A DNA stretch of 64,000 bases from UBA668 sp963720695 (GCA_963720695.1 CAVRGG010000001.1:1-64000), one strand, 5' to 3'. Positions 24,514 through 33,896 are shown, counted from the stretch's first letter. Notes: a model not told the origin generated them from the sequence alone. Numbers and translations are program-made.

Positions 24514-26721
24514 TCACCCGAGGAACATGGTCTTGGCCGGGGTGATGCGGAGCACCGTGCGCTGCTGCTCGTTCAGCGAGTCGATGATGTCGGAGGGACT
24601 CGGACGTTCGCCGGTGCCGCTGAGCGCGGCGAAGACGTCCGCCGTCAGCTCGGCCCGAACTGGGTCGGCTTCGATGGTCTCTGCCGTGCCGTAGACGACG
24701 AGGTGAGCCCGCCCGTCGGGAACGGTGAGGCTGACCTTCGGCTGGCGCCGGGCGTTCTTCCATTTGGCGGTGAAGGCCTTGGCGGACACGACGAGACGGC
24801 CTTGGTCGTCGACGATGTAGCCCACCATCGATTGCTGTGGCGAGCCGTCGGACCGACCCGTGGCAAGAACGGCCCACAGGTGGTCGGTGGCGTAGCTCAG
24901 GTGGGCAGGATTCCACTCGAAGTCTGCTTGGGGGTGGTCGGTCGTCACGGGCGCTCCTTGTGTCGTTGCTGTTGTGTGTCGGTGGACGGGTGGATCGGGT
25001 CGGCCCAGCATCTGGCTCATCGCGGCGGCGAGGGCCGCGGTGGGGTCGTCGACGATGTCATGGCTGCGCCATGCGACGAAGCGGTCTGGCCGAACCACCA
25101 CGCAGCCTCGGTCGGTCACCTCTCGAAGCTTGGTCCAATGGCCGTACACGTCGTTGTCCGGCTGGCCGAGCGCGACGCGGAAGGGTCGGATCTCGACGCC
25201 GAACTGCTCACTGACCGCTGCTGCCGCCGCCTCCCACGCCGCGCCGTCGGCGCCTGTGATGAGCGTGAATCGGTCGTAGGCACACAGGTCGAGTGTCGAC
25301 ACGTCGTGAGTGCCGCGGCCGAGCCAGGCGTGTGGTAGCGGGCATCCTGGATGCGTCGACGGGTGGTGGTACAGCTCGGGGTCGCGAGTCGAAGCAGGCA
25401 ACGGTGTCCCGTCGCTCACGACCGCGGACGACTCGTATCGCTGGTCGAGCTCGACTCCGTGAGCGTTGAACTGCGCGTTCATCACATCGAGTCCTTTCAA
25501 CAGCTCGCCGCGCCGCTCCTCGCCGTCAGGCCCGAAGATCGCATCGAGCTCGGCGTTCGCCTCCTCGACGGTCTGGTGGCCGCGAAGCCCGATCGGCCCG
25601 AGCCAGGCGGCCATCTCGCCGACGCTCTGGGTCGCGCGGTCGACCACCTGACGGCCAACGGGCTGCCGCTCGGCGTTGTAGCTGTCGAGGAGTGCCTCGC
25701 TCGCGCCGCCTCGCACGACCAGGGCCAGCTTCCAGGCGAGGTTGTAGGCGTCCTGGATCGACGTGTTGCTGCCGAGCCCGTTGGCGGGCGGGTGCCGGTG
25801 GGCCGCGTCGCCGGCGATGAACAGCCGACCGCGTCGGTAACAGGACGCGACGACGTGGTTGAACTGCCACGGGCTGATGTGTTTGATCCGCACCTCGACG
25901 CCGGGGTCGCCGATGGCGGCACGGACTCGGGGCAGGACTGCCTCCTCGGAAAGGTCCTGAGCAGCCATGCCGTGACGCACGAAGATCGTGCTCCACTCGT
26001 TCCAGGGCTCGATGCAGGTCCAGATGCTCACGATGTCCTCGCTGCCTGGATTGCAGACCACGAACAGGGCGCCCGAGCGGTGCTCGGTGTAACGCGCGAG
26101 GTCGGCTTCGATCCACACGGTGATGGCGTCGCCCAGGCCGGCCTCGCCCTGCAGCTCGAAGCCACCGGCTTCGGCGACGACGCTGCGGGCTCCGTCGCAC
26201 CCCACGGCATAGCGGGCCGTGACGGTGTACTCCTCGCTGCCGTCGCGGGGACGGACATGCGCGGTCACCGCGTCGTCGTCCTGGGCGATCGAGATCACCT
26301 CGTGGTGCAGGCGCACGTCGGCGCCCAGTTCGCGAGCCCGATCCAGAAGGATCGGTTCGAGGATGTGCTGAGGGGCGTTGCACATTTCGGTGGGGCTGGC
26401 CGCCCGGTACTCGCCGATGCGGTCGTCGCCGGTGCCCCAGGTCATCATCCGCGACAGTTCGCGGCCCGCGAATGCGGTCGCGAACACCTGCTTGCCCATG
26501 AGGTGGTGCGGCAGGGCACGCTTCCTCACCTGTTCCTCGATACCGAGGTCTCGAAAGATCTCGACCGTCCGCTGGTTCGTGACATGGGCCCTCGGCGAAT
26601 TGGCGGTGGCGTACTTGGTGGCGGTGAGGGCAGGTACGCCCGCTCGGGCGAGCAGCGCCGACGCGGTGAGCCCGGCAGGACCGGCGCCGACGATGAGCAC
26701 GTCCGTGGTGATGTCCTTCAT
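24514..26721 (-). CDS. FAD-dependent aromatic monooxygenase (TfdB/MhpA type) joined in frame to a PPOX/F420-type domain
   Basis: 735 residues in one frame. Residues 1-590 are a class A flavoprotein hydroxylase: VLIVGAGPAGLTASALLAR (GxGxxG), RAHVTNQRTVEIFRDLG, AVGCDGARSVVAEAGG (DG motif) and GRLFIAGDAAHRHPPANGLG (GD motif), with a thioredoxin-like C-terminal region. These enzymes hydroxylate phenols with NAD(P)H and O2. Residues about 592-735 form a TIGR03618-like PPOX domain (LWAVLATGRSDGSPQQSM, LVVSAKAFTAKWKNARRQP), typical of F420 or FMN reductases. A GTG at 24948 with AGGAG 7 nt upstream would start the second domain as its own protein. The sequence therefore shows either a natural fusion with an internal start or a lost stop codon. 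Confidence 0.85.
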   Translation of the reverse strand: MKDITTDVLIVGAGPAGLTASALLARAGVPALTATKYATANSPRAHVTNQRTVEIFRDLGIEEQVRKRALPHHLMGKQVFATAFAGRELSRMMTWGTGDDRIGEYRAASPTEMCNAPQHILEPILLDRARELGADVRLHHEVISIAQDDDAVTAHVRPRDGSEEYTVTARYAVGCDGARSVVAEAGGFELQGEAGLGDAITVWIEADLARYTEHRSGALFVVCNPGSEDIVSIWTCIEPWNEWSTIFVRHGMAAQDLSEEAVLPRVRAAIGDPGVEVRIKHISPWQFNHVVASCYRRGRLFIAGDAAHRHPPANGLGSNTSIQDAYNLAWKLALVVRGGASEALLDSYNAERQPVGRQVVDRATQSVGEMAAWLGPIGLRGHQTVEEANAELDAIFGPDGEERRGELLKGLDVMNAQFNAHGVELDQRYESSAVVSDGTPLPASTRDPELYHHPSTHPGCPLPHAWLGRGTHDVSTLDLCAYDRFTLITGADGAAWEAAAAAVSEQFGVEIRPFRVALGQPDNDVYGHWTKLREVTDRGCVVVRPDRFVAWRSHDIVDDPTAALAAAMSQMLGRPDPPVHRHTTATTQGAPVTTDHPQADFEWNPAHLSYATDHLWAVLATGRSDGSPQQSMVGYIVDDQGRLVVSAKAFTAKWKNARRQPKVSLTVPDGRAHLVVYGTAETIEADPVRAELTADVFAALSGTGERPSPSDIIDSLNEQQRTVLRITPAKTMFLG

Positions 26722-26747
26722 GTCCCGACTCCTTCATTGGTCGTCCG

Positions 26748-26785
26748 ACAAGTGAAGTGTGCCTGATCCACCTTTACTTGTCAAG
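26748..26785. promoter_or_regulatory. TetR operator candidate upstream of the monooxygenase
   Basis: The near-palindrome CTTGTCAAG (26777-26785, followed by CGAA) plus a half-site GACAAG (26748-26753). The same CTTGWCAAGCGAA core occurs at 27424-27436 in the divergent gap beyond the tetR gene, linking both promoters to one repressor. Confidence 0.55.
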
Positions 26786-26806
26786 CGAACGATGAAGTGT
26801 CGGGCG

Positions 26807-27403
26807 TCAGCCGGGGACGAGCAGCTGAGCAACCAGGTCGGCGTGGCGCTCGATGCGATCTTCGGTGGTGGGGTCGACGCCGGTGAGCGCTCGGCACTCT
26901 GCGGACAGGGAGAACATCAGCGACGCGGCACCGGTGAGCCCGTAGTAGAGATGCGGCGCCACCGCATCTCCGTCGTCTCCGTAGAGCCGCACGGCAAGTC
27001 CCGCGACCGCGTCGTAGCGGGTCTGCAGGTGGGTCTCGACCAGCCAGTGCAGGCGGTCGTCGTTGCCTCGCGACGCGTCGACGACGAAGGCGAAGAGCTC
27101 GGGGTGATGGGCCGAGAAACGGACGTACGAGCGGATTGCCTCGCGTATCGTGTCGTCGTCAGCGCTCGTGCCGGTCCCGGGTCGCGCCGGGAGCTCGTCG
27201 ATGGCGTTGAAGATGTGGTCGGCGGCCGCTCGCCACAGTTCGTCCTTGGACGAGAAGTGGTACGTGAGCAGACCCTGCGTGACGCCGGCTCGACCAGCGA
27301 TCTCCCTCGTGCTGGAGGCGTCGTAGCCCAGCTCCGAGAACGACGCGACGGCCGCCCTCACGATGACGTCTCTGGTGTGTTCGCGCTGCTCGGCTCGGGT
27401 CAT
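26807..27403 (-). CDS. TetR-family transcriptional regulator
   Basis: 198 residues from ATG 27403; a GTG at 27409 is an alternative. N-terminal HTH: VIVRAAVASFSELGYDASS, TREIAGRAGVTQGLLTYHFS, SKDELWRAAADH. The C-terminal ligand domain has HPELFAFVVDASRGNDDR and YYGLTGAASLMFSLSAE. It lies between the monooxygenase (transcribed the same way) and the divergent CMD/CMD/MBL operon. The CTTGWCAAG motifs in both gaps are its likely sites, so it probably represses both transcripts until an aromatic ligand binds. Confidence 0.9.
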   Translation of the reverse strand: MTRAEQREHTRDVIVRAAVASFSELGYDASSTREIAGRAGVTQGLLTYHFSSKDELWRAAADHIFNAIDELPARPGTGTSADDDTIREAIRSYVRFSAHHPELFAFVVDASRGNDDRLHWLVETHLQTRYDAVAGLAVRLYGDDGDAVAPHLYYGLTGAASLMFSLSAECRALTGVDPTTEDRIERHADLVAQLLVPG

Positions 27404-27423
27404 CCTCACATGCTAACCGTTCA

Positions 27424-27464
27424 CTTGACAAGCGAATGTGGATGCTGTGTACTTGTCATATGAC
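27424..27464. promoter_or_regulatory. TetR operator candidates in the tetR/CMD divergent gap
   Basis: CTTGACAAG (27424-27432, followed by CGAA) and, 22 bp on, GTCATATGAC (27455-27464), a perfect 10-bp palindrome preceded by CTT. They sit between the two divergent starts (27403 and 27486). Confidence 0.55.
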
Positions 27465-27485
27465 CAGTGAAAAGAGGGAGCCGAG

Positions 27486-28091
27486 ATGACCCGCATCACG
27501 CCGCCGAGGCGCGACGAACTGCCACAGTACGCCGCCCTGTTCGGCATCTACGAGGAGGTCATGGGGCTCGTGCCCGTGACGCTGCGATCGATGACGCTCG
27601 TACCCGGGCTGCTCGAGGGCTACGTGGGTCTTGCCCACGCTGCGGCGGTGAATGGTCTGATCAGCGAGGAGTTGGCTCAGCTGGCCGGGCACCTCGCCAG
27701 CGTCGGCGGTGGGTGCCAGTACTGCCAGGCGCACACCGCAGCCCATGCCGAGCACCTCGGCGTCGACAGGGCCAAGCTCGCCGAGTTGTGGTCCTTCGAA
27801 TCCAGCGATCGTTTCGACGATGCGGAGCGGGCCGCGTTGCGCCTGGCATTGCGCACTGGCCAGCACCCGAACGAGGTGACCGACGCGGACATCGATGCGT
27901 GCCGGGAGCACTTCAGCGATGAACAGATCTCCGCCATCGTTGCTGTCTGCTCGTTGTTCGGGTTCCTCGAACGGTGGAACGCCACGATGGCGACCACCCT
28001 CGAGGAAGGTCCGCGAGACACCGCGCGCCGTCTGCTCGAACCGCAAGGCTGGTCCATCGGCCGCCACGCCGCTCCAGAGGTCGTGTCGTGA
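27486..28091 (+). CDS. Carboxymuconolactone decarboxylase / AhpD-like protein (copy 1)
   Basis: 201 residues. The AhpD-type CxxC is present in GGCQYCQAHTAAHAEHLG, with the distal His of the proton relay. All-alpha family helices: VPVTLRSMTLVPGLLEGYVG, LISEELAQLAGHLASVG, FSDEQISAIVAVCSLFGF. CxxC members reduce peroxides or act as thiol oxidoreductases rather than true decarboxylases. It is the first gene of the divergent operon and its stop overlaps the GTG of copy 2 (GTGA). By position it probably protects against, or processes products of, the flavin monooxygenase reaction. Confidence 0.88.
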   Translation: MTRITPPRRDELPQYAALFGIYEEVMGLVPVTLRSMTLVPGLLEGYVGLAHAAAVNGLISEELAQLAGHLASVGGGCQYCQAHTAAHAEHLGVDRAKLAELWSFESSDRFDDAERAALRLALRTGQHPNEVTDADIDACREHFSDEQISAIVAVCSLFGFLERWNATMATTLEEGPRDTARRLLEPQGWSIGRHAAPEVVS

Positions 28092-28675
28092 GTCGCATCG
28101 CCCCCGTCCCGCTCGAAGATCTCACCGACTACAGCGAGGGCTTCGCTGCGGTGGAAGCGTTCATGGGCTTCGTCCCGACATCGCTGTACACGATGGCCAG
28201 AGTGCCGCGGTTGCTCGAAGGATTCACCGGCCTCGCAAGAGCGGTGTTCACCAACGGCTTGTTGCCGAACGACCTCATCCAGATGATCGGGAACCTCACC
28301 AGCGCCGCTGCCGGCTGTCGCTACTGCCAGGCGCACACGGTCGCCCACGCCGCACACCTCGGCGTCGACGAGGCCAAGCTGGCTGCACTCTGGTCCTTCG
28401 AGACGAGCGAACACTTCGATGCCGCCGAGCGGTCCGCGCTGCGTCTCGCGTTCCACGCCGGCCAGCATCCGAACGCGGTCACCGAGAGCGACTTCGCCGC
28501 CTGCAGCGAGCACTTCAGCGATGCGCAGATCTCGGCGATCGTCGCCGTCTGCGCTCTGTTCGGATACCTCAACCGGTGGAACGACACGATGGCCACCACG
28601 CTCGAGGATGTACCGCGCGACTCCGCACAGCGTGTCCTCGCGAGCCAGGGCTGGGAGATCGGAAAGCACCGTTGA
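28088..28675 (+). CDS. Carboxymuconolactone decarboxylase / AhpD-like protein (copy 2)
   Basis: 195 residues from GTG 28088. It is closely related to copy 1 along its length (CRYCQAHTVAHAAHLGVDEA, HFSDAQISAIVAVCALFGYL, RWNDTMATTLEDVPRD), so the pair arose by tandem duplication and could form a heteromer. The CxxC and distal His are kept. The stop overlaps a TTG at 28672, in frame with the metallo-hydrolase. Confidence 0.88.
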   Translation: MSRIAPVPLEDLTDYSEGFAAVEAFMGFVPTSLYTMARVPRLLEGFTGLARAVFTNGLLPNDLIQMIGNLTSAAAGCRYCQAHTVAHAAHLGVDEAKLAALWSFETSEHFDAAERSALRLAFHAGQHPNAVTESDFAACSEHFSDAQISAIVAVCALFGYLNRWNDTMATTLEDVPRDSAQRVLASQGWEIGKHR

Positions 28676-28680
28676 CCGGC

Positions 28681-29628
28681 GTGGCCACGACAGTGACGCT
28701 CACCGGTACCGGGGTTCCCCTGCCGTCACCGGGCCGGGCTGGGCCGGGCACACTCGTCCGGCACGGGGATGTCGCCCTTCAGTTCGATGCCGGTCGTGGC
28801 ACCGTCCTGCGTCTGGCGGAGGCCGGGCTCACACCCCAGCAGCTCCGCGCGCTCTTCGTCACACACGTCCACAGCGATCACGTGATCGACCTCGCCGACG
28901 TTGTGCTCACTCGTTGGATGTTTCAGGAACTCCAACCTGCCGAGCCGCTCGTCATCGTCGCAGCGGAGGGCCCGAGTGCACGCTTCGTGGAGGGCATGCT
29001 CGACGGGTACAGCGATGACATTGCCGCTCGGATGGCCGAGGTGCTCGACGACCCGCCGACATTCGACCTGCACCCGTTCCCGGTCACCGAGACACCGACC
29101 GTCGTGTGGGCCTCGCACGACGACGACGTGATCGTCTCCGCCGTCCGCGTCCGCCATGAGCCGGTTGTCGGTGCCGTCGCCTTTCGGGTCGACACGCCCG
29201 CTGGTTCGGTCGTGATCTCCGGCGACACGCGTGTCTGTGAAGAGGTCGAGCGGCTGGCCGCGGGAGCTGACCTGCTGGTCCATGAGGCCTGCCGTACCAA
29301 CGCGATGCGCAGCATCATCGATGGGACTTCGTTCGAGCACGTCTTCAGCTATCACGCGGACACCCACCTGCTCGGCGCGATGGCAGAGCGGGCCGGGGTA
29401 GGCCACCTGCTGCTCACCCACCTCATCCCACCTCCGACCGATGAACGCGCCTCCGCTGCGTTTGCCCATGACGTCCGCAGCGGCGGCTACTCCGGTGGGG
29501 TGACGGTCGGCGAAGATCTGACGACCTTCGTGATCGGCGAAGACGGCCCCGACGTCGTTCAGGCGGCTCAGTCGGTGGGGGACACCGGCGCTGCGGGTTG
29601 GAACGTGCACATCACGCAGTTGCCCTGA
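28681..29628 (+). CDS. MBL-fold metallo-hydrolase (ribonuclease Z-like)
   Basis: 315 residues from GTG 28681; a TTG at 28672 overlapping the previous stop is an alternative. Zn-site motifs: FVTHVHSDHVIDLAD (HxHxDH), VRHEPVVG, VVISGDTRVCEE (bridging Asp) and HLLLTHLIPPP (last His). The overall layout (TLTGTGVPLPSPGRAG at the start) is that of RNase Z/arylsulfatase-like hydrolases acting on small esters or phosphodiesters. It is third in the operon, so it may open a lactone or ester formed in aromatic breakdown. Its 3' end overlaps the convergent GNAT gene by 61 bp. Confidence 0.88.
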   Translation: MATTVTLTGTGVPLPSPGRAGPGTLVRHGDVALQFDAGRGTVLRLAEAGLTPQQLRALFVTHVHSDHVIDLADVVLTRWMFQELQPAEPLVIVAAEGPSARFVEGMLDGYSDDIAARMAEVLDDPPTFDLHPFPVTETPTVVWASHDDDVIVSAVRVRHEPVVGAVAFRVDTPAGSVVISGDTRVCEEVERLAAGADLLVHEACRTNAMRSIIDGTSFEHVFSYHADTHLLGAMAERAGVGHLLLTHLIPPPTDERASAAFAHDVRSGGYSGGVTVGEDLTTFVIGEDGPDVVQAAQSVGDTGAAGWNVHITQLP

Positions 29629-30173
29629 CCCTTCGGGCGGTCGTACTCGAAGCCGATCCGGTCGTACATCGTGCGCGTGCTGTTGTAGATGAACGACGAC
29701 GACATCTTCTTGCCGGGTGGGATGTCGTGCGGGTACGACTCCACGCGCCCGCCGCCTTGGGCGGCGATCAGCGCCAGCGCGCCGCGCACGGCCACGCTGG
29801 CCATCCCCGCGCGGCGGTGGCGCTTGTCGACGAACACGCAGGTGATCCGGTAGTCGGGCGGTTCCTCGACGGTGCGCTCCCACTCCTTGCGGTGCTGGAT
29901 GTTGGGAAGCTCCTCGACCGTGCCGAACTGCGCCCAGGCGATGGCGTCGTCGCCCTCGAACACGAGCGCCGCGTGGGTCCGGTCCTCCTCGACGAGCTTC
30001 TGCTTGAACGCCCGGTTGCCGAGCTCCTTGCGCTCGGGAGGGTCGGGATGGCAGTGGAAGTACGCGCACCAGCAGCTGGAGAACAGCCCGTTGTTGCGTT
30101 CCACGAGCGCGGCGAACGCGGGCCAGGTGGCGGGCGAGAGCGGTTCGATGCGATAGCCGTCGACCTCGATCAT
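29568..30173 (-). CDS. GNAT-family N-acetyltransferase
   Basis: 201 residues from ATG 30173. Visible features: SCWCAYFHCHPDPPERK, ALVFEGDDAIAWAQFGTVEE, and the acetyl-CoA loop CVFVDKRHRRAGMASVAVRG, then SSSFIYNSTRTMYDRIGFEY. The substrate is unknown. The frame is open upstream into the LuxR helix-turn-helix without a stop, which I attribute to a lost base near 30200, since the LuxR reading frame one base away has a TGA right where such proteins end. Confidence 0.85.
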   Translation of the reverse strand: MIEVDGYRIEPLSPATWPAFAALVERNNGLFSSCWCAYFHCHPDPPERKELGNRAFKQKLVEEDRTHAALVFEGDDAIAWAQFGTVEELPNIQHRKEWERTVEEPPDYRITCVFVDKRHRRAGMASVAVRGALALIAAQGGGRVESYPHDIPPGKKMSSSFIYNSTRTMYDRIGFEYDRPKGQGNCVMCTFQPAAPVSPTD

Positions 30174-30197
30174 TCGCCCACGGTAGTCCCGTCGATC

Positions 30198-32009
30198 AGG
30201 CGAGCCGGCGGCGCCGGCGATCAGCGTCGCCTCCGTGCGGTTGCGGACTCCGAGCTTGACGAAGATGTTGCTGAGGTGTCGATTCGCCGTGCGCTCGCTG
30301 ATGAAGAGTCGCTCGGCCAGTTCACGATTGGTGAGGCCCAGAGCGAGGGCTCCGAGCACTTCGCGCTCACGTGCGCTGAGATGGCGGACTCCCTCGTGCG
30401 TCGGACGGGTCGTCTCGATCTCGATGTGACGCGCAAGCCACTCGTCCACGCTGCGCGACCCGAACTCGAGCGACCAGACCGAGAAATCGGTCTGAGGACC
30501 GTCGAGATCTCGGGCAACCGGTTTGAAGCCCATCGGTTCCAACACTGCGGCATTGCGATGCTCGTCGAGGCCCACGGCGTACACGCGCACGAGGGCGGGC
30601 CGCAGTTCGAGGTAGTACCGCTTGAGGTCGACGATGAGGGCGGAGTACTCGCTGGATGGCAGCTCGCCCGCTGTGACGGTCAACACTCTGCGAACGACGA
30701 GTGCACGTTGGTCGCCGACCAGAGGGCGGCGCTGCAGGTCGCCGCCGATGCGGGCGACCACGGGGTCATGATCGGCGATGTCGCCGGCGAGCTCGTCGAA
30801 GGGTGCGACGACGGCGACCCCGCCAACACTGCCGTCGACGGCCCTCAGCACGCGGAACGCCTGCTGGTGTGGGCTCCACCATGCGTCGAGCCACGACGCG
30901 AGCGGTCGCCGTCCGTGGACGCGACGAGGGCCGCGAGGCCGTCCCGGTCGGGTGACCGCGCCGCATCGATCACGTACTGCTGCCCGGGTGGCGGTGAGAA
31001 GGCATCACGAATGACAGGGTTCTGCACGAGGTGCAGCAGGTCGGCGGTGACTCATCCTGGAACTCGGACGGCTTCGTCGAACGCGACGCCTCCGGCGAAC
31101 TGTGGATCGCAACGCCGACCGTGGTCGCGGAGTTCGACGTTCGTGGCATGACATCCTGCACGACGCGGTCGAGCTCGAGGCCGAACGAGCTGATCGACAC
31201 GAAGGCGAGCTCTCGCAGATCCTGCCAGACGAGGTCGACCGCGACGGGAGGTGTCGAGTCTGCGACGCAGCGCCGTCGAGCATCGGGAGGGTCGCCCGGC
31301 GCAACAGGGAGACGTCCTGCACCACCGTTCGCAGATCGGGGGGAAGGTCGTCCAAGAACAGGTCGACCAGTTCCTCGACCACTTCGGGTGGTGGGCCGTC
31401 GTTGACCATCAGGTCGGGACGCCGTGCGACGGCGTCCGCAGCGAGGTGGAGGGCCGAGAGGATGACCGCGCCGAAACGCAACACCCGCTCGGTGGCGTCA
31501 CCTCGTCCGATGTGCTGGGCGACGAGTTCGGTCGCGTCGTGCTCGGACATCGGACCGACCTCGACCTCCTGCACGAGCTGCCGCCACTCGCCCGTGCGCC
31601 ACGCGATGTTGGGTGGCGTGCGGGTGACGATGACGGTGGTGGACAGAGCCGGCAGCGATGGCACGAGTTGGTCTCGCAGCCAGTCGTCGATCAGCTGCAG
31701 ATGCTCGTAACCGTCGATCACGAGCAATGAGATGCCCTCGTGCTGCATGGCCTCGCCGAGCTCGGTCGGACTCGCCGCCGGGTGCCCGACCGCCAGACTC
31801 GACGCCTCGAGGAACGCGACGGGGGTGGGTTCCACCCGTCGCGCGTCGAGGCGGATGGTCGCCCGGCCGGTGGCTGCCACCACGGCATCGACGAGCACAC
31901 TCTTGCCGATCCCGGGGGCGCCGACCACGAACACGACCGCCGGTCCCTCGGGGCCGAGCAGTGATTCGAGACGGCCACGCTCGCGCTCGCGCCCCACGCA
32001 GATCTGCAC
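30198..32009 (-). pseudogene. LuxR-family regulator with AAA ATPase domain, multiply frameshifted
   Basis: The start is a GTG at 32009 (QICVGRERERGRLESLL). P-loop: FVVGAPGIGKSVLVDAV. Walker B: LLVIDGYEHLQLIDDWL. Middle: EVVEELVDLFLDDLPPDLR. The frame changes near 31250 (to AVDLVWQDLRELAFVSISSF), near 31050-31100 (to TADLLHLVQNPVIRDAFSPP) and near 30900 (to GAVHP-free frame with VLRAVDGSVGGVAVVAPFD). The C-terminal LuxR HTH is clear: HLSAREREVLGALALGLTNR, ELAERLFISERTANRHLSNI. The full product would be about 600 residues, a STAND-type activator. With at least three frame changes it is broken unless the assembly is wrong. Confidence 0.65.
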
Positions 32010-32198
32010 CGCGCCCGAGCCAACCGGTCCTCCACTCGCTGCACCGGGTCGCGGTCGGGCACGTCCGAAGCTTATGCACCCTCATGTCGGGCATTTTCTG
32101 CGTCTGGGGTCATGGAGCATTCGCTCCATCGGCCGTCGAGCTCGAATGGAGCGTCTCGCCGATGCCGCGCCATGGCATGCCGGGCCGACAGTGGTGAC

Positions 32199-33372
32199 AT
32201 GAACGAAACCACTGTCCTCGATCCTCAACTCCACCACGACACCGCGCTCTCCCTCGAGCGCCTTGCCCGCTTCCGGGGGCGTGCCGCGGCGCACGACGCC
32301 TCCGGCACGTACCCCCGATGACCTCGCCGAACGCGCTCCAGCCGTTGGCTGCTGGCACCCGTGCCGGTCGAGCTCGGCGGCATCGGATTCGATCTGGCGA
32401 GGTTGCTGCTCGGCGCGGCGGCAGGCGCGATTCGGCCGCCACGGCCTTGTCGACGAGCATGCACCGTAGGGTCGGCCTCGGCGCGGACCTGGCACGCTTC
32501 GTCATCCGTTCGTTCAGCGACCTCACTGGGCGGCGTCGGGCGACGTTCTCGCCTCAGGAATGGCGAGGCGGGCAATGACTTCCGGATCGCGCTGTCGACC
32601 ACCAGGGCCGAGCGCTGCCGGGCGGCTGGCGATCCACGGGCGCAAGCTGTTCGGATCGCTCGGCCCGGTGTGGGATCGCATCGGGTTTCCATGCCATGGA
32701 TCCGACCGACCCCGCCGGCCCGGTGGTGGTGCATGCGTTTCTCCCTCGAACTGCAGCCGGCGTCGACGTCGTCGCGACCTGGGACGCACAGGGCATGCGT
32801 GCCACCGAGAGCCACGACACGGTGTTCGACGGGGCGTGGTCTCCAACGCTGATGTCCTCGCTGTGGTCCCCGCCGGCCCGTCTGACGACCCCGCGGTCGG
32901 CGTGATGGCGATTGGCGCTCACGTGATCAGCAACGTCTACATCGGCATCGCCGAACGAGCAATGGAGCTGGCGATCGAGCACAGCCACCGGGCCACCTCG
33001 ATCGCGCTCACGGCCGGCACGGTGGCGCATCATCCCCTGGTCCAGGCGCGCGTCGCCGAGATGCACCTCGAACTCGCCGCAGCGCGGGCGCAGGTCGATC
33101 GCCTCGCCGCCGACTGGGTGTCCGGCGTCGATCACGGCCAGCAGTGGCTCGTTCACGTCTTCGCCGGAGTGGTGGTGGCGACCGCCGCGATGCGTGTGGT
33201 CGACCTCGCCTGCGAGGTGGTCGGTGGCTCATCCTTCCGCCGAGGGCATGAGCTCGAACGGCTCTCGCGCGACGTGCGCGCCGCCCGCTTCCACCCTGGC
33301 ACCGACGCATTCACCCACGAGGCCATCGGGAAGGCGCTCTTGGGCATCGACCCCACTGGTCCTCGCTGGTGA
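32199..33372 (+). pseudogene. Acyl-CoA dehydrogenase-like protein, heavily frameshifted
   Basis: From ATG 32199 (NETTVLDPQLHHDTALSLER) to TGA 33370-33372. Pieces in three frames align in order: TPDDLAERA, VPVELGGIGFDLARLLLGAA, MHRRVGLGADLARF, NDFRIALSTTRAER, IHGRKLFGSLGPVWDRIGF, AMDPTDPAGPVVVHAFLPRT, and then one long frame VVSNADVLAVVPAGPSDDPA through ERAMELAIEHSH to TDAFTHEAIGKALLGIDP. At least six frame changes lie between 32310 and 32880, while the last 490 bp are clean. The order is that of flavin-dependent acyl-CoA dehydrogenases or related monooxygenases. It is either a decayed gene or a low-quality consensus. Confidence 0.6.
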
Positions 33373-33896
33373 ACACGTCGATGCACGCCACCCATCACCT
33401 CCACGCTCCGCGCCCGCACTCGGCGCGAGACATTGGCGATCGCCATGTTCTTCGTGTCGATCGACTGGTACCTCCATCGACGCCTCGGTGCGGCCAAGGA
33501 GGCACTGTTCGCCGACCTGCCTCCAGTCGTCGTCGAGATCGGCGCGGGCGCAGGAGCCTCCATGCGCTACCTCGCGCGGGGGAGCACCGTCATCGCCATC
33601 GAACCGAACCGGCCGTCCCGTGGCCTGCGGTGGGGCTGGCGCGATGGTCCTTCTCGATCCCGTGACGATTGCTCCGAGTCGATTGGCTCGACAGTGCCAG
33701 CGTCATGCGGTGGCTCTTGCGGTTGTGATCCTCGGTGTGTCGTCGCTTGCGCTCGTCAGAGACGTGGTCGAGATCCTGTGAGCCGGCTCAGTGGCGGGCC
33801 GGAAACGCCGTCCGTGGCGATACGTCTTCGACGGGTGCCGACTCGACCGCGACACCGCCGCCTGCTCGGGTCCGCAGGCCGTCGGTGAGTTCGTCG
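33373..33896 (+). pseudogene. Truncated class I methyltransferase fragment and unassigned sequence
   Basis: From about ATG 33445 the frame reads MFFVSIDWYLHRRLGAAKEA and then VVVEIGAGAGASMRYLARG (methyltransferase motif I) and VIAIEPN, followed by loss of protein character at about 33615. No catalytic remainder is present. After it, a 45-codon frame 33644-33781 has a single hydrophobic stretch (AVALAVVILGVSSLAL) but no support as a gene. The rest is unassigned. Confidence 0.4.

Noticed and set aside
24514..26721. Treating the fusion as certain
   Set aside because: The internal GTG with AGGAG suggests two genes originally; I left it as one open frame with this caveat.
25351..26766. 471-residue open frame on the plus strand
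   Set aside because: Exactly antisense to the monooxygenase; composition is that of a shadow of high-GC coding DNA, with no known motif.
29598..31151. 517-residue open frame on the plus strand
   Set aside because: Antisense to GNAT and LuxR domains that have clear motifs.
33644..33781. 45-residue membrane peptide
   Set aside because: One hydrophobic stretch only, no ribosome binding site and no family; kept as a remark.
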